Source: Halobacillus dabanensis
GTDB taxonomy: Bacteria > Bacillota > Bacilli > Bacillales > Halobacillaceae
NCBI RefSeq assembly: GCF_900114165.1
Contig: NZ_FOSB01000010.1
Span: 62,001 to 126,000 of the forward strand
Length of the DNA stretch: 64,000 nt
Direction: 5' to 3'
This document shows positions 58,352 to 64,000 of the stretch, piece by piece. The position numbers and the translations under genes are program-made. The notes below the pieces were generated by a model that saw only the letters and a program-made list of their open reading frames with translations, did not search any database and was not told the origin of the DNA. The number at the start of each line of letters is the position of its first letter. Position 1 is the first letter of the stretch.

Positions 58352-59281
58352 ATGAAGCCATTAGTTATAGCAATCGTCGGGCCGACAGCGGTTGGCAAGT
58401 CGAAATTGGGGGTCGAGATAGCCAAACGGTTTGATGGGGAAGTGATTAGTGGAGATTCCATGCAAGTTTATCGGACAATGGATATTGGGACAGCGAAAGT
58501 GTCCGATCAGGAAGCTGGTGGGATTCCTCATCATATGATTGATATTAAAAACCCGGATGAGAGTTTTTCTGTGGCTGAATTTCAAGAAAAAGTCCAGCAT
58601 TTAATCAAAGAAATAAGCTCCAGGGACAAGGTACCTATTCTTGTAGGAGGGACAGGTTTATACATACAGGCAACACTTTATGATTTCAATTTCTCTGAAC
58701 AGAAAAAAGACCCGGCTGTCGTCGAACGCCTGGAAAGAGAAATGGTAAAAAAAGGAAGATTATATATGTACGAGCGCCTTCAGTCCATTGATCCCGAACA
58801 AGCGAAACGGGTCCACCCAAATAATGAGCGAAGAGTAATCCGGGCGCTGGAACTTTATGAAACGACTGGACAAGTGATGAGTGAATATCATGAAGACCAA
58901 TCAGAGGAATCACCGTTCCGGCCTATATTAATTGGTTTGGAGATGGAGCGGGAACTTTTATATGAACGTATAAACCGTAGAGTAGATGGAATGATTGAAG
59001 AAGGTCTGGTGGATGAAGTTAAAAGGCTTTATAATCAGGGTTTTAAGGATGAACAATCAATGAAGGCGATCGGTTATAAAGAATTGATTCCATACCTTGA
59101 AGGTTATTGTGAATGGAATGAGGCTGTCGAATTATTGAAGCGGAACTCGAGAAGGTATGCTAAACGGCAATACACCTATTTTAAAAATAAAATGGACGTT
59201 CAATGGTATGAAATAACCCCTTCTAACTATGAAGATAAATTTGAAACAATTTTAGGCGATTTAGCAGGAAAGATAGATTAA
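58352..59281 (+). CDS. miaA: tRNA dimethylallyltransferase
   Basis: A 309-residue enzyme that transfers a dimethylallyl group to A37 of tRNAs reading UNN codons. The P-loop GPTAVGKS is at 8-15, and SGDSMQVYRTMDIGTAK near 33 and GGTGLYIQA near 92 are conserved. ATG at 58352 follows GAAGGAGGTGG. MiaB at 50.2 kb modifies its product. Hfq follows 45 bases downstream, a classic neighbour. Confidence 0.96.
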   Translation: MKPLVIAIVGPTAVGKSKLGVEIAKRFDGEVISGDSMQVYRTMDIGTAKVSDQEAGGIPHHMIDIKNPDESFSVAEFQEKVQHLIKEISSRDKVPILVGGTGLYIQATLYDFNFSEQKKDPAVVERLEREMVKKGRLYMYERLQSIDPEQAKRVHPNNERRVIRALELYETTGQVMSEYHEDQSEESPFRPILIGLEMERELLYERINRRVDGMIEEGLVDEVKRLYNQGFKDEQSMKAIGYKELIPYLEGYCEWNEAVELLKRNSRRYAKRQYTYFKNKMDVQWYEITPSNYEDKFETILGDLAGKID

Positions 59282-59326
59282 TACGTAGAAACGTAATATT
59301 ACAGATAGAAAAGAGGAGGAAGATCC

Positions 59327-59551
59327 ATGGCCCAATCTGTTAATATCCAGGACAATTACTTGAATCAATTAAGAAAAGAACGTATGCAGGTGACCGTCTT
59401 TCTGCTTAATGGTTATCAGCTGAGAGGCGTTGTCAAAGCTTTCGACAACTTCACTGTCCTATTGGAGACAGAAGGAAAACAACAATTGATATTCAAACAT
59501 GCAATTTCTACATTTGCTCCTGTGAAAAATATTTCATTGGATAAAGAATAG
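59327..59551 (+). CDS. hfq: RNA chaperone Hfq
   Basis: A 74-residue Sm-like protein. Sm1 spans [25 protein letters not shown] to about residue 45 and Sm2 is FKHAIST near 60. It forms hexameric rings that bind small RNAs. AGAGGAGG precedes the ATG. A terminator follows. Confidence 0.96.
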   Translation: MAQSVNIQDNYLNQLRKERMQVTVFLLNGYQLRGVVKAFDNFTVLLETEGKQQLIFKHAISTFAPVKNISLDKE

Positions 59552-59560
59552 CGTGTACAT

Positions 59561-59597
59561 AAAGCGGATGCCCTTTAAACGGGCATCCGCTTTATCT
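59561..59597 (+). terminator. Terminator after hfq
   Basis: AAAGCGGATGCCC at 59561-59573, loop TTTAAAC, GGGCATCCGCTTT at 59581-59593. The T tract is short (TTTATC). Confidence 0.75.
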
Positions 59598-59674
59598 TTG
59601 ATGTCAACTTTTGGGCGTTTGTCACAGGTTCTCTCCATGCCGCGTATGATGAAGGAGAATGAGGAGGGATTGAT

Positions 59675-60616
59675 GTGCAACCGCAGGCTAAAACAGCGAG
59701 ACCGAGCACGATTAACATCGTATTGAATGATATGAAAGATAAAGCTGTCCCTGAACGGAAAGCGGTCGTGCGAGAACAGCCAGCTGCCCCTTTTTGTAAG
59801 ATCGATGAGTTTTTCTCAAGCATCATAGGGATGGAATCTTTAAAAAAGACATTGAAAGAGATTTATGCACAAGTCTTTATATCTCAAAAAAGAGTGGATG
59901 CCGGTCTTAAAGCGAACCATCAAGTGTTACACATGGTGTTTAAAGGAAATCCGGGTACAGGAAAAACAACTGTAGCCAGAATGGTGGCTACTTTATTTCG
60001 CGAAGTGAATGTCTTAGAAAAAGGGCATTTCATCGAAGCAGACCGCAGTGACCTAGTTGGCGAATATATCGGTCATACGGCCCGAAAAACAAAAGAATTG
60101 ATTCATAAGGCGCTTGGCGGGGTTCTTTTCATAGATGAGGCTTATTCTCTTGCCAGAGGTGGGGAAAAAGATTTTGGCAAGGAAGCAATCGATACATTAG
60201 TCAAATGTATGGAAGACCATCATGACGAACTGATTGTCATCCTTGCAGGGTACCCGGATGAAATGGAAGATTTTCTAACGATAAACCCTGGATTAGCATC
60301 GAGATTTCCTCTACAGCTCTCCTTTCCAGACTATGATGCTAATGAACTTTTACAAATTGCTTTTGGAATGATTGAAGATCGGGAATATTGTTTAACACGA
60401 GAAGCTGAAAGAAGGCTCTATCAGCATTTAACCTCCGTTTGTGCCAGGAAGATCGATAATTTTTCGAATGCGAGGTATGTTCGGAACCTTATCGAAGAAG
60501 CTATTCGTAAACATGCTTGCCGGGTGATCAGCAGCCCGGCCTTTAAGAAGAAGATGCTGATGACCTTGCAAGCGGAAGATTTTACCGTGTCAACAGAAGA
60601 GTCGTTTTTTCATTAG
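59675..60616 (+). CDS. spoVK: Stage V sporulation protein K (AAA ATPase)
   Basis: A 313-residue AAA+ ATPase of the CbbX/SpoVK type. Walker A GNPGTGKTT is near 92-100, and Walker B GGVLFIDEAYSLA near 148. In B. subtilis it is needed for spore maturation; the substrate is unknown. The start is GTG at 59675, five bases after GAGGAGGGA. In B. subtilis spoVK is also followed by the hflX homologue ynbA. Confidence 0.93.
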   Translation: MQPQAKTARPSTINIVLNDMKDKAVPERKAVVREQPAAPFCKIDEFFSSIIGMESLKKTLKEIYAQVFISQKRVDAGLKANHQVLHMVFKGNPGTGKTTVARMVATLFREVNVLEKGHFIEADRSDLVGEYIGHTARKTKELIHKALGGVLFIDEAYSLARGGEKDFGKEAIDTLVKCMEDHHDELIVILAGYPDEMEDFLTINPGLASRFPLQLSFPDYDANELLQIAFGMIEDREYCLTREAERRLYQHLTSVCARKIDNFSNARYVRNLIEEAIRKHACRVISSPAFKKKMLMTLQAEDFTVSTEESFFH

Positions 60617-60693
60617 ATGGTGATGTTATTCATTGCCATCGCTTTTCTGTTATGATGAATGGAGATAGAAAGAGGAAAAGTAGGTGAAGAACA

Positions 60694-61926
60694 ATGGCAA
60701 AAGAATTAGTTGTATTGGTTGCAAGAATTGATCCAATGGAGCAGGAGGAGCGGATACATTCATCCTTAGAAGAACTCCAGTCGCTTACAGAAACAGCGGA
60801 TGGAGAGGTGAGTAAAATCATTACCCAAAAACGTGACCGGGTCCACCCGGCTACATATGTTGGGGAGGGAAAGCTGGAAGAAATCAAACTTGCTGTTGAG
60901 GAGGGGGGAGCCGAACTCGTCATTTTTAACGATGAGCTCTCCCCCGGGCAATTACGTAACATATCTGACCGTGTCGGTGTTCGCGTCATAGATAGAAGTC
61001 AATTAATCCTTGATATATTTGCAGGAAGAGCACGTACGAAAGAAGGTAAGTTGCAAGTGGAGCTTGCTCAGCTGCAGTATTTGCTTCCGCGGCTGGCTGG
61101 ACAAGGGACAGCTTTATCGCGTTTAGGCGGAGGAATCGGGACGCGTGGTCCTGGTGAAACGAAGCTTGAAACGGATCGTCGTCACATCCAGCGAAGAATC
61201 GATGACATCAAAAAACGTCTGGACACCGTGGTTAAGCAAAGGGAGCAATATAGAAAAAGACGGAAAGAAAACCGTGCTTTCCAAGTCGCGATTGTAGGCT
61301 ATACCAATGCAGGGAAATCAACCTTCTTTAATAGAGTGACAGACAGTCAATCCTTTGAAGAGAATCTTTTATTTGCTACCCTCGATCCATTAACAAGACA
61401 AATGAGTCTTCCTTCTGGCTTTTTAGCGCTTATTTCTGACACTGTTGGTTTCATTCAGGATTTGCCAACATCATTAATTGCCGCCTTCCGATCTACTTTA
61501 GAAGAGGTGACAGAAGCGGACTTTGTCCTTCACATGGTTGATGCATCCCATCCAGACCATATCCAGCAGGAAAATACGGTACTGAAGTTACTGGATGAAC
61601 TTGGTGCAGGTCATTTACCTATGCTGACTGTTTATAATAAAAAAGATTTATTACAAGAAGACTTTATTCCGAATTCCCACCCATCCTTGACGGTAAGTGT
61701 TCATGACTCTATTGATCGTAAGAGGGTGATGCACAAGATTGAAGAAGTGTTGAGAGAAGAATGGGATGAGTATGATGTGTTCGTACCATCATCTGAAGGG
61801 AAACGCCTGCAACAGTTCAAAGCTTATAGTATGGTTACATCGCTCACCTATTATGAAGAAAAAGATGGGTATGCACTTCATGGATACATTCACCCTGATC
61901 ACCCACTGAAACATCAGATTTTATAA
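60694..61926 (+). CDS. hflX: Ribosome-associated GTPase HflX
   Basis: A 410-residue GTPase that splits stalled or hibernating ribosomes. The N-terminal domain and the GPGETKLETDRRHIQRRI coiled-coil region are typical; the G domain has GYTNAGKS near 204, DTVGF and NKKD. The ATG at 60694 lies after AGGTGAAG. It is followed 19 bases later by ynbB. Confidence 0.94.
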   Translation: MAKELVVLVARIDPMEQEERIHSSLEELQSLTETADGEVSKIITQKRDRVHPATYVGEGKLEEIKLAVEEGGAELVIFNDELSPGQLRNISDRVGVRVIDRSQLILDIFAGRARTKEGKLQVELAQLQYLLPRLAGQGTALSRLGGGIGTRGPGETKLETDRRHIQRRIDDIKKRLDTVVKQREQYRKRRKENRAFQVAIVGYTNAGKSTFFNRVTDSQSFEENLLFATLDPLTRQMSLPSGFLALISDTVGFIQDLPTSLIAAFRSTLEEVTEADFVLHMVDASHPDHIQQENTVLKLLDELGAGHLPMLTVYNKKDLLQEDFIPNSHPSLTVSVHDSIDRKRVMHKIEEVLREEWDEYDVFVPSSEGKRLQQFKAYSMVTSLTYYEEKDGYALHGYIHPDHPLKHQIL

Positions 61927-61945
61927 GCGAGGAAGAGGTTACATC

Positions 61946-63202
61946 ATGAATATTCAAGAGTTAAAACGGACAGTAGAACAACAGATTGAAGGACAACATA
62001 ACAAAATCAATCAGACTGTCGAAGCTAATCAAGAAAAAGTGTTACATGCCTTCCAAAAACTAAGAGTGAGTGATTCGCACTTCAATCCTACTACAGGGTA
62101 CGGGTATGACGATTTTGGACGTGATACCCTTGAAGAATTATATGCAACGATCTTTTCTGCGGAAGATGCACTAGTCCGACCGCAATTGATTTCTGGAACC
62201 CACGCAATTACGACATCTTTATTCGGAGTTTTACGACCTGGTGATGAACTTTTATACATATCCGGGGAACCTTATGACACATTAAAAGAAGTGATCGGAA
62301 CGGGAGTGGGAGAGGATACAGGTTCCTTGAGTGATTTTGGTGTCTCCTACAAATCTGTGCCATTGGATTCTGATGGGGCTTTTTCAAAAGATCAGATTCA
62401 GGCATCCATCACTGAAAAAACAAAAGTTGTAGCAATACAACGTTCCAAAGGCTATGACAATCGACCTTCCTTTTTGATCAAAGAGTTAAAATCAATTATA
62501 GAGTTTGTGCGCCAGCAAAAAAAGGATGTCATTATCTTTGTAGACAATTGTTATGGAGAGTTTGTAGAAACCGAAGAACCTCTCGAAGTTGGTGCTGATT
62601 TAATTGCCGGATCATTGATCAAGAATCCTGGCGGAGGAATAGTCCGGATGGGGGGCTATATTGCGGGGCGCAAAAAACTGATTGAGATGTGCAGCTATCG
62701 ACTTACTGCACCGGGGCTAGGGAAAGAAACGGGTGCTAGTTTGAACAGTCTTCAGGAGATGTATCAAGGAATTTTCCTTGCTCCACATGTTGTCGGGGAG
62801 GCGTTGAAAGGTGCTGTTTTCTCTGCGAAGCTTCTAACCGAACTCGGCTTTGATACAAACCCTTCCTACGATGCGAGACGTACAGACCTTATACAGTCGG
62901 TCAATTTCAATACAGCAGAGCAAATGGTAAAGTTCTGTCAGGCCATTCAGCAGGCTTCTCCCATCAATTCGCATGTCCGCCCGGAGCCTAGTGCGATGCC
63001 AGGATACACCGATGAGGTTATTATGGCTGCTGGTACGTTTATTCAAGGGGCAAGCCTGGAATTGACAGCAGATGGCCCGATTCGCCCTCCATATACGGCA
63101 TATGTACAGGGCGGGTTGACATATGCCCATGTGAAATTAGCGGTCCTCCAAGCAGTAGAACAACTGTTAAAGGAGGAAATGCTCACACCAACGGCTGACT
63201 GA
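61946..63202 (+). CDS. ynbB: Methionine gamma-lyase-like PLP protein YnbB
   Basis: A 418-residue PLP protein of the family called aluminium resistance or methionine gamma-lyase-like. VDNCYGEFVE near 205 and the PLP-lysine region AGSLIKNPGGG near 225 are conserved. It is always between hflX and glnR in Bacillus. Substrate is not known; the name is by family only. Confidence 0.88.
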   Translation: MNIQELKRTVEQQIEGQHNKINQTVEANQEKVLHAFQKLRVSDSHFNPTTGYGYDDFGRDTLEELYATIFSAEDALVRPQLISGTHAITTSLFGVLRPGDELLYISGEPYDTLKEVIGTGVGEDTGSLSDFGVSYKSVPLDSDGAFSKDQIQASITEKTKVVAIQRSKGYDNRPSFLIKELKSIIEFVRQQKKDVIIFVDNCYGEFVETEEPLEVGADLIAGSLIKNPGGGIVRMGGYIAGRKKLIEMCSYRLTAPGLGKETGASLNSLQEMYQGIFLAPHVVGEALKGAVFSAKLLTELGFDTNPSYDARRTDLIQSVNFNTAEQMVKFCQAIQQASPINSHVRPEPSAMPGYTDEVIMAAGTFIQGASLELTADGPIRPPYTAYVQGGLTYAHVKLAVLQAVEQLLKEEMLTPTAD

Positions 63203-63235
63203 ATGATAGCCTTTTCAAAAATTCGTTAAAATTTA

Positions 63236-63252
63236 TGTGAACATTCCTCACA
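63236..63252 (+). promoter_or_regulatory. GlnR/TnrA operator
   Basis: TGTGAACATTCCTCACA matches TGTNA-N7-TNACA exactly and lies directly upstream of the glnR -35. It is the expected autoregulatory site of the glnRA operon. Confidence 0.85.
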
Positions 63253-63256
63253 TATG

Positions 63257-63284
63257 TTGACATATCCCTTGCGTCACGTATAAT
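63257..63284 (+). promoter_or_regulatory. sigma-A promoter of glnRA
   Basis: TTGACA at 63257-63262, 16-base spacer, TATAAT at 63279-63284; four bases after the GlnR box. Confidence 0.85.
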
Positions 63285-63319
63285 TAAAGTATCATTCTTT
63301 ATGGGGAGGAGGCACATCG

Positions 63320-63724
63320 ATGAGTGATGAAATTCGTCGTTCTATGCCATTGTTCCCGATGGGGATTGTTCAATCTTTGACAGACCTTACTGCACGGCAA
63401 ATCCGATATTATGAGCAACACGAGCTTATACATCCGGCCCGTTCGGAAGGAAACCGCCGTATTTTCTCTTTCAATGATGTCGATCGATTGTTAGAGATCA
63501 AAGACTTGATAGATCAAGGGGTCAATATGGCAGGTATAAAAAAAGTTCTGAAGCTGAATGACCAGCCAGAGAACGAAGTGTATGATGAAGAACAAGTTCA
63601 AGAAGTTCATAATGAGCTTACTGAGAAAGAACTTCGTCGTATGTTACAACGAGAACTATTCACAGCGGGAAGACAAGGTAAGTTAGGAATCAGACAGGGA
63701 GAAATGTCTAGATTCTTCCATTAA
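63320..63724 (+). CDS. glnR: Glutamine synthetase repressor GlnR
   Basis: A 134-residue MerR-family repressor of nitrogen genes. The winged helix [21 protein letters not shown] is at 21-41. The C-terminal tail QGEMSRFFH is the region by which feedback-inhibited glutamine synthetase activates GlnR. ATG at 63320 follows GGGAGGAGG. glnA starts 24 bases after its stop. Confidence 0.96.
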   Translation: MSDEIRRSMPLFPMGIVQSLTDLTARQIRYYEQHELIHPARSEGNRRIFSFNDVDRLLEIKDLIDQGVNMAGIKKVLKLNDQPENEVYDEEQVQEVHNELTEKELRRMLQRELFTAGRQGKLGIRQGEMSRFFH

Positions 63725-63748
63725 TTTTTTGTTGAGAGGGGATATTCA

Positions 63749-64000
63749 ATGGGGTTAACAAAAGAAGAAATTTACAAAAAAATCGATGAGGAAAACGTCA
63801 AGTTCATCCGCCTTCAGTTTACGGATATGCTTGGCACAATCAAAAATGTGGAAATTCCACTGAGCCAGTTAGATAAAGCACTGGATGGCATGATGATGTT
63901 CGACGGATCCTCTATTGAAGGATTTGTGCGTATTGAGGAGTCTGATATGTATTTAGTGCCAGACTTGGATACGTTTGTCGTTTACCCATGGACATCTGAA
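63749..64000 (+). CDS. glnA: Glutamine synthetase, N-terminal part
   Basis: The first 84 codons of type I glutamine synthetase, cut by the right edge. [24 protein letters not shown] and [18 protein letters not shown] are diagnostic. The enzyme makes glutamine from glutamate and ammonia, and acts with GlnR in nitrogen control. ATG at 63749 is preceded by GAGAGGGG. Confidence 0.96.
   Translation, partial: MGLTKEEIYKKIDEENVKFIRLQFTDMLGTIKNVEIPLSQLDKALDGMMMFDGSSIEGFVRIEESDMYLVPDLDTFVVYPWTSE

Noticed and set aside
63257-63284. Second GlnR box overlapping the -35, as in B. subtilis glnRA
   Set aside because: The sequence TGTTGACATATCCC... does not match TGTNA-N7-TNACA; only one full box is present.
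1-64000. CRISPR array, prophage, insertion sequence with transposase, tRNA or rRNA genes
   Set aside because: No regularly spaced repeats, transposase or phage genes, and no tRNA or rRNA sequences were recognised.

Overview
The window is chromosomal DNA of a low-to-moderate G+C, endospore-forming Firmicute of the family Bacillaceae. Gene order follows the Bacillus subtilis stretch from uppS to glnA almost gene by gene. Spore genes (dpaA/dpaB, ylxY, ymxH, tepA, spoVS, cotE, spoVK, ftsK/spoIIIE) confirm a spore former. Many genes start with TTG or GTG behind strong GGAGG-type ribosome binding sites. A salt-tolerant relative such as Halobacillus is plausible from the protein sequences, but genus cannot be fixed by eye. 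Nearly all genes lie on the + strand; the only supported minus-strand gene is a small XRE regulator near 58 kb. No tRNA, rRNA, CRISPR array, prophage or full insertion sequence was found.

Region by region: 1-9.8 kb holds envelope and isoprenoid genes (uppS end, cdsA, dxr, rseP), then proS and polC. 9.8-10.5 kb is a gene-free stretch with strong hairpins and a repeat element. 10.5-19.1 kb is the translation and RNA operon (rimP, nusA, rnpM, ylxQ, infB, ylxP, rbfA, truB, rpsO, pnp). 19.4-26.5 kb carries spore and lysine/dipicolinate genes (ylxY, ymxH, dpaA, dpaB, asd, dapG, dapA, tepA, ylzJ). 26.6-34.8 kb has ftsK/spoIIIE, a GntR regulator and a four-gene nucleoside-type ABC importer. 34.9-42.5 kb has the ymfF-ymfM cluster, pgsA and cinA. 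42.7-46.9 kb has recA, rny, ymdB and spoVS. 47.3-49.5 kb has the threonine-degradation pair tdh-kbl. 49.5-50.2 kb is a mosaic of structured repeats. 50.2-57.6 kb has miaB, ricA, cotE, mutS and mutL. 57.8-64 kb has the XRE regulator, miaA, hfq, spoVK, hflX, ynbB, glnR and the start of glnA.

The genes work as several pathways: dxr and uppS for isoprenoids; asd-dapG-dapA feeding dihydrodipicolinate to the dpaAB synthase for spore dipicolinate; mutSL mismatch repair with polC (MutS and PolC both show QLSLF clamp-binding motifs); tdh-kbl converting threonine to glycine; and glnR-glnA nitrogen control with a perfect GlnR/TnrA box.

Most of the window is ordinary core genome. The parts worth a second look are four dyads at exact 22-bp spacing between the XRE gene and miaA; two diverged, oppositely oriented copies of one intergenic element 40 kb apart; a second GC-rich structured element bounded by a 10-bp direct repeat; a dyad inside the miaB promoter; a long hairpin between the importer's binding-protein gene and its ATPase gene; and the absence of ribF and mlpA from their usual positions.
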